Positions 1 through 6,057 of a stretch of 8,299 nt of DNA are shown piece by piece. The stretch's first letter is position 1, and the number at the start of each line of letters is the position of its first letter. Under the pieces are notes generated by a model. The model ran no database searches. It saw only the letters and a list, made by a program, of their open reading frames with translations, and was not told the origin of the DNA. The position numbers were made by a program, and so were the translations under genes. The stretch is from Thermocrinis sp. (lineage in GTDB: Bacteria > Aquificota > Aquificia > Aquificales > Aquificaceae), in the NCBI GenBank assembly GCA_022759285.1, contig JAEMPM010000165.1, forward strand, positions 1 through 8,299, given 5' to 3'.

Positions 1-2
1 CT

Positions 3-326
3 ATGTTTCAGGTGCCAGAATTAACACCAGAAGAGGCAAAGAGGCTTTTGGAGGAAGAAAAGGACAATGTGCTTTTGCTTGATGTCAGAACTCCACCCGA
101 GCATATGCAGGTGAGGATACCTAACTCTTTGCTAATACCCCTCGATGAGCTCAGATTTGCGTACGCCAGTCTACCAAAGGATAAAAAGATCATAGTCTAC
201 TGTAGAAGTGGAGAGAGGAGTGCCTTTGCCACATACCTGCTTAGACACTTTGGTTACGAAGCATACAACCTGGCGGGTGGTATTCTAACTTGGCCTTACG
301 AAAAAGAATCGGGTATTCCAGGATAA
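3..326 (+). CDS. Single-domain rhodanese-like sulfurtransferase
   Basis: A 107-residue protein consisting of one rhodanese domain, the usual size for stand-alone GlpE/PspE-like proteins. The substrate loop is CRSGERS at residues 67-73, with the presumed persulfide-forming cysteine at C67 and the conserved Arg and Ser closing the loop. The early LLDVR motif (D27) and the late GG..W segment (residues 92-97) also fit the family. Family knowledge suggests it moves sulfane sulfur from thiosulfate or a protein persulfide to an acceptor such as cyanide or a thiol; the true partner cannot be read here. The usual GHIPGA-type motif is altered to VRIPNS (residues 37-42). No signal peptide is visible, so it is probably cytoplasmic. 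The ATG lies two bases from the window edge, so its promoter, its ribosome binding site and any upstream start are not visible. It converges on purB across a 205-base gap. Confidence 0.9.
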   Translation: MFQVPELTPEEAKRLLEEEKDNVLLLDVRTPPEHMQVRIPNSLLIPLDELRFAYASLPKDKKIIVYCRSGERSAFATYLLRHFGYEAYNLAGGILTWPYEKESGIPG

Positions 327-387
327 ACCTTGCACGCGATTCTTCGAAGATAACCACTACGGTGATAAAGTTTTAGTTTATAATCTT

Positions 388-452
388 TGCTATTACTTCG
401 TTTTCAAAGCTTTTGTGTGCTATTACATGACACCAATGACACCACACACACA
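388..452. repeat. Short direct repeats in the rhodanese/purB gap
   Basis: The 9-mer TGCTATTAC occurs at 388-396 and again at 418-426, exactly 30 bases apart. Right after it, ATGACACCA is duplicated in tandem (427-435 and 436-444), and a (CA)5 run follows at 443-452. The copies are exact but short. They sit downstream of both convergent genes and just past the proposed purB terminator, in sequence under little coding constraint. No function is proposed; they may be replication-slippage products. Confidence 0.5.
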
Positions 453-453
453 T

Positions 454-520
454 AATAAAAAGAAGAATTCGCTAACCTTTTTTTGCTTTTCCTTAATACA
501 GTCCTTCTTTTAGCAAATTC
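454..520 (-). terminator. Probable intrinsic terminator of purB
   Basis: Read on the minus strand just after the purB stop, GAATTTGCTAA (520-510) pairs with TTAGCGAATTC (475-465) as an 11-base-pair stem with one G-U pair. TTCTTTTTATT (464-454) follows directly as a U-rich tract. The G-U pair becomes a C-A mismatch in the opposite transcript, so the structure favours the purB direction. The 34-base loop is long and the stem is AT-rich, which weakens the call, particularly for a thermophile. Confidence 0.45.
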
Positions 521-531
521 TATGAGAGAGC

Positions 532-1839
532 TCACCCAGAATCCAAAACTCTTGAATAGATGACATCTATGTTTTTCAAAAAGCCCTTTGGGTCTATGAG
601 CTGTTTTATTTCCTCCACCGACAAAAATTCTCTTATGGCTGGGTCCTCTGCTAGAACGTCCGCAAAAGCCCTCTTTTGGCTCCAGCTTTTCATGGCGCAA
701 GACTGAACCATCTCATAAGCCCTGTCCCTTGGTACTCCCTTTTCCATAAGGCGCACCAGTACCTTTGAGGATGCGTAGAGCCCAAAGGAAAACTCCATGT
801 TTTTTATCATCCTTTCCCGGTCTATCACCAGCCCATCTAAAATTTGGATGAAAAGGTTCAGGATGTAATCCAAGGCGGTGGTGGCGTCCGGCAAAATCAC
901 CCTCTCTGCGGAGGAGTGGGATATGTCCCTTTCGTGCCACAGTGGCACATTCTCCAAAGCGGTGGTAAGGTAACTCCTTATAAGCCTTGCCAATCCACAC
1001 ACCCGCTCCGCATGGATAGGATTTTTCTTGTGTGGCATTGCAGAAGAGCCTCTTTGTCCTTTTGTGAAAGGCTCTTGAAGCTCGCTCACCTCGGTGCGCT
1101 GAAGATGTCTGATCTCGGTGGCAAACCTTTCCAAGGATGTGGCAGTTATAGCAACAGCCCACAGAACCTCTGCATGTCTATCCCTTGGCACGATCTGGGT
1201 GGATACGGGCTCCACCTTTAGCCCGAGTTCCTCCAGGGCGAGCCTTTCTATCTCCGGGTCCAAATTAGAGTATGTTCCTACTGCACCGGAGAGTTTGCCG
1301 TAGGATATGTTTTCCAAAGCCTTCACAAGTCTATCCCTGTTTCTTTTCATCTCCTGATACCAACTCAAAAACTTCAGCCCTAAGGTAATGGGTTCCGCAT
1401 GCACCCCATGAGTCCTACCCATCATAATGGTATTCTTTTCCCTCAGAGCAAGCTCTTTTAACCTTTCCAGCAGCCGATCTACATCTTCAATGATCAGATT
1501 TAGAGCTTGCTTCAACTGTAAAGCTAATGCGGTATCTACCACATCGGAGGAGGTTAGTCCCATGTGAAAGTAATGGGAGTACTCGGGTATTTGCTCTCCA
1601 ATGGCAGACACAAAGGCGAGCACATCGTGTTTGTAGATCTTTTCGTAATACTCTATTCTCTCAAGGGTTCTTTCATCTACTTTGACCCTCCTTTCTATCT
1701 CCTGCAAGGCTTGGGTAGGGATTTTGCCCTTCTTGTGCCATGCCCTGCAAACTGCTAGCTCTACCTTTAACCAAAGCTCAAACTTTCTCTTTTCTGACCA
1801 AAGTTCCTTGAAAGGTTCCCTTGTATATCTTGCAATCAT
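532..1839 (-). CDS. purB: Adenylosuccinate lyase
   Basis: This 435-residue protein has the length of Bacillus-type PurB. It acts twice in purine synthesis: it splits SAICAR to AICAR plus fumarate, and adenylosuccinate to AMP plus fumarate. It belongs to the fumarase/aspartase superfamily and normally works as a cytoplasmic homotetramer. The superfamily signature SSAMPHKKNP is at residues 265-274 and carries the flexible-loop catalytic serine. GRTHGVHAEP (141-150) holds H144, equivalent to the B. subtilis active-site His141, and H71 in KHDVLAF matches His68. TSSDVVDTA (97-105) is the conserved substrate-binding stretch. The ATG at 1839 is preceded by a -10-like hexamer and no Shine-Dalgarno sequence. 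It diverges from thiD across 46 bases, and no other purine gene is in view, so it is probably transcribed alone and ends at the hairpin just downstream. No key residue appears to be missing. Confidence 0.98.
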   Translation of the reverse strand: MIARYTREPFKELWSEKRKFELWLKVELAVCRAWHKKGKIPTQALQEIERRVKVDERTLERIEYYEKIYKHDVLAFVSAIGEQIPEYSHYFHMGLTSSDVVDTALALQLKQALNLIIEDVDRLLERLKELALREKNTIMMGRTHGVHAEPITLGLKFLSWYQEMKRNRDRLVKALENISYGKLSGAVGTYSNLDPEIERLALEELGLKVEPVSTQIVPRDRHAEVLWAVAITATSLERFATEIRHLQRTEVSELQEPFTKGQRGSSAMPHKKNPIHAERVCGLARLIRSYLTTALENVPLWHERDISHSSAERVILPDATTALDYILNLFIQILDGLVIDRERMIKNMEFSFGLYASSKVLVRLMEKGVPRDRAYEMVQSCAMKSWSQKRAFADVLAEDPAIREFLSVEEIKQLIDPKGFLKNIDVIYSRVLDSG

Positions 1840-1848
1840 GGTGCTTAT

Positions 1849-1854
1849 ATTTTA
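1849..1854 (-). promoter_or_regulatory. Putative purB -10 element
   Basis: On the minus strand TAAAAT lies nine bases before the purB ATG. An overlapping TATAAA (1851-1856) is an alternative eleven bases away. A start seven or so bases past the hexamer would leave a leader of only a few bases. With a 17-base spacer the -35 position falls on 1872-1877, which is the thiD -10 box, so there is no separate good -35. Confidence 0.4.
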
Positions 1855-1871
1855 TAGAAACTCGTGGGGAA

Positions 1872-1877
1872 TATAAT
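1872..1877 (+). promoter_or_regulatory. Putative thiD -10 element
   Basis: A perfect TATAAT lies eight bases before the thiD ATG, which places the likely transcription start within about two bases of the start codon. Only AGG (1881-1883), too close to the ATG, resembles a Shine-Dalgarno sequence. The 17-base-spacer -35 position (1849-1854, ATTTTA) matches the consensus poorly and coincides with the proposed purB -10. Confidence 0.45.
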
Positions 1878-1885
1878 TGTAGGCT

Positions 1886-2686
1886 ATGAAAATACCAAGA
1901 GCTTTGACCATAGCAGGTTCAGACAGTAGTGGAGGGGCTGGGATTCAAGCAGACCTAAAGACCTTTACCGCCCTTGGCGTTTATGGGATGTCTGCGGTAA
2001 CATCCATCACCGTCCAGAATACAGTGGGAGTTTTCGAAGTGATGGATGTGCCTTCGCAGGTGGTCTATAACCAAATAAAAGTGGTAGTTGAGGACATAGG
2101 AGTGGATGCGGTAAAAACTGGCATGCTCTCCCATGCGGGTATCATAGAAGCAGTAGCAAGAGCGGTAAAAGATTTTAAGCTTGAAAATCTGGTGGTGGAC
2201 CCAGTGCTGAAAGCCAAGTCAGGAGCACCACTTTTAAAGAGCTCTGACAAGGTTGCCCTAAAAGAGTTCCTTATTCCTTTGGCAACGGTAGTCACCCCCA
2301 ATATTCCTGAAGCTTGTGTCCTTGTGGGAAAGGACATAAAAACTTTGGAGGATATGGAAAGGGCTTGCAAAGAGATTTATTCTATGGGATCCTCTGCGGT
2401 TTTGTTAAAGGGCGGTCATATGGAAGGTGATACTCTGGTGGATGTTTTCTACGATGGGGCAAGCTTTGAATATCTGAGCTACAAAAGGGTACCTACTAAA
2501 AACACCCATGGGACAGGATGCACCTTGGCGTCTGCCATAGCAGGGTACTTGGCAAAGGGCTTTGATTTAAAAGAAGCGATCAGAAAAGCAAGGGAGTATG
2601 TGCAAGGTGCCATAGAACACTCTTTGAACCTTGGCAAAGGGCATGGACCTTTGAATCATATGTGGGAGTTTTATCCCTCTTTGTAA
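1886..2686 (+). CDS. thiD: Hydroxymethylpyrimidine/phosphomethylpyrimidine kinase
   Basis: A 266-residue ribokinase-fold enzyme, the normal length for ThiD. It phosphorylates HMP and then HMP-phosphate to HMP-pyrophosphate, the pyrimidine half of thiamine. The N-terminal GSDSSGGAGIQADLKT (residues 11-26) is the family hallmark. Q44 in TVQNT matches the substrate-contacting Gln44 of Salmonella ThiD and argues for a pyrimidine rather than a pyridoxal substrate. LLKGGH (173-178) and the anion-hole motif GTGC (209-212), with catalytic C212, complete the site. No TPP riboswitch can fit in the 46-base upstream gap, and no other thi gene is present. The start is supported by the TATAAT eight bases upstream and by the usual short run before GSDSSGG. 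Its last 16 bases overlap the 3' end of ridA on the other strand. A dual role in pyridoxal phosphorylation, known for some family members, cannot be excluded. Confidence 0.97.
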   Translation: MKIPRALTIAGSDSSGGAGIQADLKTFTALGVYGMSAVTSITVQNTVGVFEVMDVPSQVVYNQIKVVVEDIGVDAVKTGMLSHAGIIEAVARAVKDFKLENLVVDPVLKAKSGAPLLKSSDKVALKEFLIPLATVVTPNIPEACVLVGKDIKTLEDMERACKEIYSMGSSAVLLKGGHMEGDTLVDVFYDGASFEYLSYKRVPTKNTHGTGCTLASAIAGYLAKGFDLKEAIRKAREYVQGAIEHSLNLGKGHGPLNHMWEFYPSL

Positions 2687-3057
2687 GCGGTTACTTCTAT
2701 CTCCACCAAGGCGTTCAGTGGTAAAGAGCTAACCTCTACCGTGCTCCTCACCGGTGGGACGCTAACATCTTTTAAAAGCTCTTGATACATTTTGTTAAAG
2801 TCCGAAAACTTAGAAAGATCCTTTAGATACACCACCACTCTGACCACATTTTCCCACGAATAGCCACAGGTGGAGAGTATGGCAGAGATGTTTTCAAAGG
2901 TCTGCTTAACCTGTTCTTCAAAGCTCTCCTTTAGTTTTCCTGTTTTTGGGTCTATACCTATCTGTCCGGATACGAACAGAAAGTTTCCCACCTTTATTGC
3001 CTGAGAGTAAGGACCCACTGGCTTTGGTGCTTGGTCTGTGAAAATTTTTTGTTTCAT
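2671..3057 (-). CDS. ridA: RidA family enamine/imine deaminase (YjgF/YER057c/UK114)
   Basis: From the ATG at 3057 this is a 128-residue protein, the standard RidA length. The family forms homotrimers in the cytoplasm and hydrolyses reactive 2-aminoacrylate and related enamines released by PLP enzymes such as threonine dehydratase. GPYSQA (residues 15-20), SGQIGIDPKTG (30-40), VYLKDL (76-81) and PPVRSTVEV (101-109) are all typical. R104 corresponds to the catalytic-site arginine (Arg105 in E. coli), and E119 lies in the C-terminal strand that completes the pocket. A GTG at 3063 would add two residues. The ATG is preferred because it forms an ATGA overlap with the glyQ stop, a common translational-coupling arrangement. 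This is the last gene of the dapA operon and overlaps the end of thiD by 16 bases, with no strong terminator hairpin between them. Confidence 0.95.
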   Translation of the reverse strand: MKQKIFTDQAPKPVGPYSQAIKVGNFLFVSGQIGIDPKTGKLKESFEEQVKQTFENISAILSTCGYSWENVVRVVVYLKDLSKFSDFNKMYQELLKDVSVPPVRSTVEVSSLPLNALVEIEVTAYKEG

Positions 3058-3896
3058 TGCCACTTTTCCAGGTACAGCTTGGCAACCTCTTTGGCTAAGT
3101 TGTTCATCCTGCGTATGTATCTTGCCCTCTCTTGGACAGAGATCACGCCCCTTGCATCCAACAGGTTAAAGGTATGGGAGCATTTCAGCAGGTGGTCGTA
3201 AGCTGGGAGAACTAATCCTTCCTGCAGTAGCCTTTTGGTTTCCTCCTCGTAGATCTCGTAAAGCTTAAAGAGCACCTCCGGGTTTGACTTTTCAAAGTTA
3301 TAAACGCTCCACTCATACTCTGCCCTCTTGAAGACCTCTCCGTAGGTTAACCACTCGTTCCACTTTATGTCAAAGACGTTATCCACTCCTTGCAGATACA
3401 TAGCTATACGTTCCAATCCGTAGGTGATCTCTACGGAGATCTCCTCCAAATCAAGCCCTCCCGCCTGTTGAAAGTAGGTAAATTGGGTTATTTCCATGCC
3501 ATCCAACCATACCTCCCAACCTAGCCCCCAGGCACCAAGAGTAGGTGACTCCCAATCGTCTTCTACAAACCTTATATCATGCTCCTTTGGGTCTATACCA
3601 AGGGATGTTAAGCTCTCCAAATATAACTCCTGAGGGTTATCCGGTGCGGGCTTTAGAATCACCTGAAACTGAAAGTAGTGTTGAAGCCTGTTGGGATTTT
3701 CTCCGTATCTTCCATCCTTTGGTCTTCTAGATGGTTCCACGTAGGCAACGTTCCAGGACTTTGGTCCCAAAACCTTAAGAAAGGTGGCAGGGTTCATAGT
3801 CCCCGCGCCCGTCTCTATATCGTAAGGTTGCCAGATGACGCAACCTTTTTCTGCCCAAAACCTCTGAAGGTTCATTATTATGTCTTGAAAGAACAT
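3054..3896 (-). CDS. glyQ: Glycyl-tRNA synthetase alpha subunit
   Basis: A 280-residue class II aminoacyl-tRNA synthetase subunit of the bacterial alpha2beta2 type. The alpha chain activates glycine with ATP, and the separate beta chain (GlyS) supplies tRNA recognition. Diagnostic blocks are QPYD.E.GAGTMNP (residues 23-36), YVEPSRRPKDGRYGENPNR (52-70, including the motif 2 region), RFVEDDWESPTLGAWGLGWE (109-128), QFTYFQQAGG (138-147) and EITYGLERIAMY (156-167), followed by the helical tail with HTFNLLDARG. It is full length and no block is missing. The start lies one base after the speE stop (TAACATG). A purine-rich GGAAG about 15 bases upstream is too distant to be a strong ribosome binding site, so translation may be coupled to speE. 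The partner gene glyS is not in the window, and no T-box leader is present. Confidence 0.98.
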   Translation of the reverse strand: MFFQDIIMNLQRFWAEKGCVIWQPYDIETGAGTMNPATFLKVLGPKSWNVAYVEPSRRPKDGRYGENPNRLQHYFQFQVILKPAPDNPQELYLESLTSLGIDPKEHDIRFVEDDWESPTLGAWGLGWEVWLDGMEITQFTYFQQAGGLDLEEISVEITYGLERIAMYLQGVDNVFDIKWNEWLTYGEVFKRAEYEWSVYNFEKSNPEVLFKLYEIYEEETKRLLQEGLVLPAYDHLLKCSHTFNLLDARGVISVQERARYIRRMNNLAKEVAKLYLEKWQ

Positions 3897-3897
3897 G

Positions 3898-4740
3898 TTA
3901 AAACTTGAAATCTTCCTTTAAAAGTTTTTGATAAAAGCCCATAGGCAAAAAGGCGTGCCTGTGCATCTCATCACTGTAAAGCTTTGTCTGGACCTTTACC
4001 TCCCTCTTAGGCTCTCTTACGTCATACTTCTTACTGCCTACCGATATGGTCCACCAGTAGCCTGCATAACCCGGTATTACCGCAGTGTATAGATCCACCA
4101 CAGGAAAGACCTTTCTTAAAGCCTTTTGGACGCGCCTTACAATCTCTATGTGATAGTATATGGACTCTGTTTGCCCTACATATATGCCATCTTCCTTTAG
4201 GGCCCTGTACACATACCTGAAGAACTCCTCGGTGGTTAGCACATGGGCAAACCCTACCGGATCTGTGGAATCCACAATTATCACATCAAACTCGTTTTCG
4301 TAGTCCTGGATGTATTTGTAGCCATCGTCGTTTAACACGATGACCCTTGGATCATCAAAGGCACACGCCATGGTGGGCAAAAATCTTTTGGAAACTTCTA
4401 TAACCTCTTTGTCTATATCAACAAGAACTACCCTTTTTACTTCCGGATGCTTTAGCACCTCTCTTAACACTCCTCCGTCCCCTCCGCCCACTATCAGGAC
4501 AGTTTCAGGGTTTGGATGGGCATACAGTGGTACATGCGCCATAAACTCATGGTATATGAACTCATACTTTTCATCACATTGGGCAACACCGTCCAGCACA
4601 AGAACCTTTCCAAAGTAGGGAGATTCTATAACCATAATTTCCTGATATGGACTTTTACCCTTGTAGAGTACCTTATCCACTGGATAGCAGTGTCTGATGG
4701 GTGCGTAAGGATCCCTCTCCATAAAAAACACATCCATCAT
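3898..4740 (-). CDS. speE: Polyamine aminopropyltransferase (spermidine synthase family)
   Basis: A 280-residue Rossmann-fold enzyme that moves an aminopropyl group from decarboxylated S-adenosylmethionine to an amine, usually putrescine to give spermidine. Thermophile homologues may prefer agmatine or longer amines. The N-terminal strand domain ends in LVLDGVAQ (residues 47-54) and YHEFMAHVPL (63-72). VGGGDGG (84-90) is the dcSAM-binding loop, VDID (107-110) the acidic ribose-binding position, and DSTDP (157-161) the catalytic segment with D157 and D160. The C-terminal substrate loop reads PGYAGYWW (223-230) rather than the common TYPSG.W pattern, so acceptor specificity is uncertain. It starts two bases after the stop of the DUF4149 gene, behind a good Shine-Dalgarno sequence (GAGGTGA, six bases upstream). 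A second ATG follows immediately, so the protein could begin one residue later. glyQ follows after one base. Confidence 0.95.
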   Translation of the reverse strand: MMDVFFMERDPYAPIRHCYPVDKVLYKGKSPYQEIMVIESPYFGKVLVLDGVAQCDEKYEFIYHEFMAHVPLYAHPNPETVLIVGGGDGGVLREVLKHPEVKRVVLVDIDKEVIEVSKRFLPTMACAFDDPRVIVLNDDGYKYIQDYENEFDVIIVDSTDPVGFAHVLTTEEFFRYVYRALKEDGIYVGQTESIYYHIEIVRRVQKALRKVFPVVDLYTAVIPGYAGYWWTISVGSKKYDVREPKREVKVQTKLYSDEMHRHAFLPMGFYQKLLKEDFKF

Positions 4741-4742
4741 CT

Positions 4743-5141
4743 CTACTCACCTCTTGTTGAGAGTATTATTATCATAACCAAGGTTAAAAGCAAGCTTATC
4801 ATATTCAAAAGCATGGATATGCCATGCCATCTCATGAAGGCAGAATAATCCACAGTCTTTAGGGCGCTTGCGGTAGGAAGGACATAAAACCTATGAACCA
4901 AATGGATCAATAAGTTTATAAGGGCTAAAAGGAAAAAGCTTCTGCTAACCTTCCAACCCAAAAGGGTGGAGATAAGCATGGCCACTACACCTAAAGAGAA
5001 ATAAACAGGGAATATCCTTTCTACCACCTTCCCTGCTTCTGTCTTTTCTAAGACCTTAAAAAGGATGGGTGCCACATAAAAGCTGAAAAAGGCTCCAAGC
5101 CCAAGGTATGCACTATTTAAAAATAACAGTAGCTTATCCAT
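4743..5141 (-). CDS. DUF4149-like four-helix membrane protein
   Basis: A 132-residue, strongly hydrophobic protein with four predicted membrane segments, at about residues 4-29, 44-63, 67-88 and 106-127. The pattern resembles the DUF4149/TMEM205-like family: FFSFYVAPILFKVL (residues 18-31) in helix 1, RIFPVYFSLG (42-51) before helix 2, and WHGISMLLN (105-113) entering helix 4. The assignment rests on recalled motif similarity, not a profile search. The family's biochemical role is unknown, and no catalytic residues are evident apart from histidines at positions 80, 83 and 106. The chosen ATG overlaps the dapA stop by eight bases and has GGTGGTG seven bases upstream. A GTG at 5147 would add two residues but sits only one base from that Shine-Dalgarno sequence. 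Its place between dapA and speE suggests co-transcription but does not reveal a function. Confidence 0.8.
   Translation of the reverse strand: MDKLLLFLNSAYLGLGAFFSFYVAPILFKVLEKTEAGKVVERIFPVYFSLGVVAMLISTLLGWKVSRSFFLLALINLLIHLVHRFYVLPTASALKTVDYSAFMRWHGISMLLNMISLLLTLVMIIILSTRGE
4747..4753 (-). promoter_or_regulatory. Strong Shine-Dalgarno sequence for speE
   Basis: GAGGTGA on the minus strand, a close match to the anti-Shine-Dalgarno complement, ends six bases before the first speE ATG. It lies inside the last codons of the DUF4149 gene. This contrasts with the operon-leading genes of the window, which lack such a site. Confidence 0.75.
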
Positions 5142-6027
5142 CTCCACGCACCACCGGTAAATTATAAGCTTTTAACACATTTATTAGCTTCTTTTCATTT
5201 TCCGGCTTCATCTCACACATGGGCAACCTGAACTCCTTCTCACACATGCCCAAAGCCCAACAGGCGGTCTTTACAGGAATAGGATTGGTCTCTATGAAAA
5301 GCACCTTGAAAAGCTCATAAAGGTAATAATGCATCTCCCTTGCTTTTTTAAAGTCTCCATTCAAGGCATAATCTACCATCTGTTTTACCTCCTTTGGCAT
5401 TATGTTGTTTGCCACCGAGATCACCCCCTTTGCCCCCAACGCCATCATAGGAAGGGTCAAGGAGTCGTCTCCCGAAAGTATGGTAAAGTTGTCTCCCAAC
5501 AGCCTCTTTAGCTCAGATATCCTATCCATGTTGGGAGTAGATTCCTTTGAACCTATTATATTCTCGTGCTCCTTTACCAACCGGTATATTGTTTCCGGTG
5601 CGATCTCAACTCCAGTCCTTGAGGGTATGTTGTAAAGAATTATTGGGATGCTCACCTCTTTTGCAATAGCCTTAAAGTGTCTGTATAGCCCCTCTTGAGT
5701 GGGCTTGTTGTAGTACGGGGCCACCAGCAAACAAGCGTCTGCTCCCACCTTTTCGGCATGGGTAGAGAGTTCTATCGCTTCGTGAGTGGCGTTTGCCCCT
5801 GTCCCAGCTATGATCTTTATCCTTCCCCTTGCTATTCTGACCGCTTCCTCTATGACCTTTTCGTGTTCTTCAAAAGTAAGGGTGGGAGATTCTCCGGTGG
5901 TTCCACAAACCAAAATGGCATCCGTGTGATTGTTGATGTGAAACTCTATCAAATTTTCCAGGGCTTGATAATCTACCTCTCCCCCTTTGAAAGGCGTTAT
6001 TAGGGCAACGATGGAACCTTCAAACAT
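5134..6027 (-). CDS. dapA: 4-Hydroxy-tetrahydrodipicolinate synthase
   Basis: A 297-residue TIM-barrel class I aldolase, first enzyme of the diaminopimelate/lysine branch. It condenses pyruvate with aspartate semialdehyde in the cytoplasm and is usually a tetramer. The Schiff-base lysine is K161 in GSKES, aligned with E. coli Lys161. The catalytic triad equivalents are T43 (GTTGE, residues 42-46), Y106 (PYYNKP, 104-109) and Y132 (LYN.PSRTG, 131-139). R137 is the substrate carboxylate-binding arginine. Several residues of the E. coli lysine feedback site are kept (S47, H55, N79, E83, Y105), while the His53 position is F52 and Ala49 is P48, so feedback is possible but uncertain. The start is set by a TATAAT eight bases upstream, with no Shine-Dalgarno sequence. 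It heads the operon that continues through ridA. No dapB or other lysine gene is adjacent. Confidence 0.97.
   Translation of the reverse strand: MFEGSIVALITPFKGGEVDYQALENLIEFHINNHTDAILVCGTTGESPTLTFEEHEKVIEEAVRIARGRIKIIAGTGANATHEAIELSTHAEKVGADACLLVAPYYNKPTQEGLYRHFKAIAKEVSIPIILYNIPSRTGVEIAPETIYRLVKEHENIIGSKESTPNMDRISELKRLLGDNFTILSGDDSLTLPMMALGAKGVISVANNIMPKEVKQMVDYALNGDFKKAREMHYYLYELFKVLFIETNPIPVKTACWALGMCEKEFRLPMCEMKPENEKKLINVLKAYNLPVVRGDG
5149..5155 (-). promoter_or_regulatory. Shine-Dalgarno sequence deciding the DUF4149 gene start
   Basis: GGTGGTG on the minus strand, one mismatch from GGAGGTG, ends seven bases before the ATG at 5141 but only one base before the GTG at 5147. The spacing favours the ATG. 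The site lies within the last codons of dapA. Confidence 0.55.
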
Positions 6028-6035
6028 GGAGTATG

Positions 6036-6041
6036 ATTATA
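6036..6041 (-). promoter_or_regulatory. Putative dapA operon -10 element
   Basis: A perfect TATAAT on the minus strand lies eight bases before the dapA ATG, the same spacing as at thiD. The short stretch after it (CATACTCC) has no Shine-Dalgarno character, so the transcript is probably leaderless. No convincing -35 hexamer is found 16-18 bases upstream, where the sequence is already nadE coding. Confidence 0.45.
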
Positions 6042-6044
6042 AAA

Positions 6045-6050
6045 TAAAAT
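6045..6050 (+). promoter_or_regulatory. Putative nadE -10 element
   Basis: TAAAAT lies seven bases before the nadE ATG, with no Shine-Dalgarno sequence in TGTTCGA between them. An overlapping TATAAA at 6038-6043 is an alternative and would share bases with the dapA -10. The -35 position falls in the first codons of dapA and shows no consensus. Confidence 0.35.
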
Positions 6051-6057
6051 TGTTCGA

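Noticed and set aside
341..350. Palindrome TCTTCGAAGA as a rhodanese terminator
   Set aside because: As RNA it can form only about three pairs around a TCGA loop, and no U-run follows directly. The nearby CAC-TACG-GTG hairpin (355-364) is equally short.
379..384. TATAAT on the plus strand in the rhodanese/purB gap, suggesting a small RNA promoter
   Set aside because: There is no -35 match at 356-361 and no gene or structured RNA downstream; it would transcribe antisense into purB. A chance match in AT-rich sequence is more likely.
404..700. Open frame of 98 codons on the minus strand across the purB end and the gap
   Set aside because: Most of it lies out of frame within purB, its composition is not protein-like for this genome, and the gap portion holds repeats and a terminator-like hairpin.
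713..1221. Overlapping open frames on both strands inside purB (713-1162 minus, 844-1221 plus)
   Set aside because: They shadow a complete purB with all its motifs. Their products show no recognisable domain and are rich in Gly/Cys/Arg/Pro in a way typical of out-of-frame translation.
1840..1885. TPP riboswitch upstream of thiD
   Set aside because: Only 46 bases separate thiD from purB, too few for a THI-box aptamer, and its conserved motifs are absent.
3058..3063. GTG start of ridA giving 130 residues
   Set aside because: The ATG at 3057 gives the family's usual length and an ATGA overlap with the glyQ stop. The two extra residues add nothing conserved.
5695..6003. Plus-strand open frame inside dapA
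   Set aside because: It is antisense to a fully conserved dapA, and its Cys-rich product has no recognisable domain.
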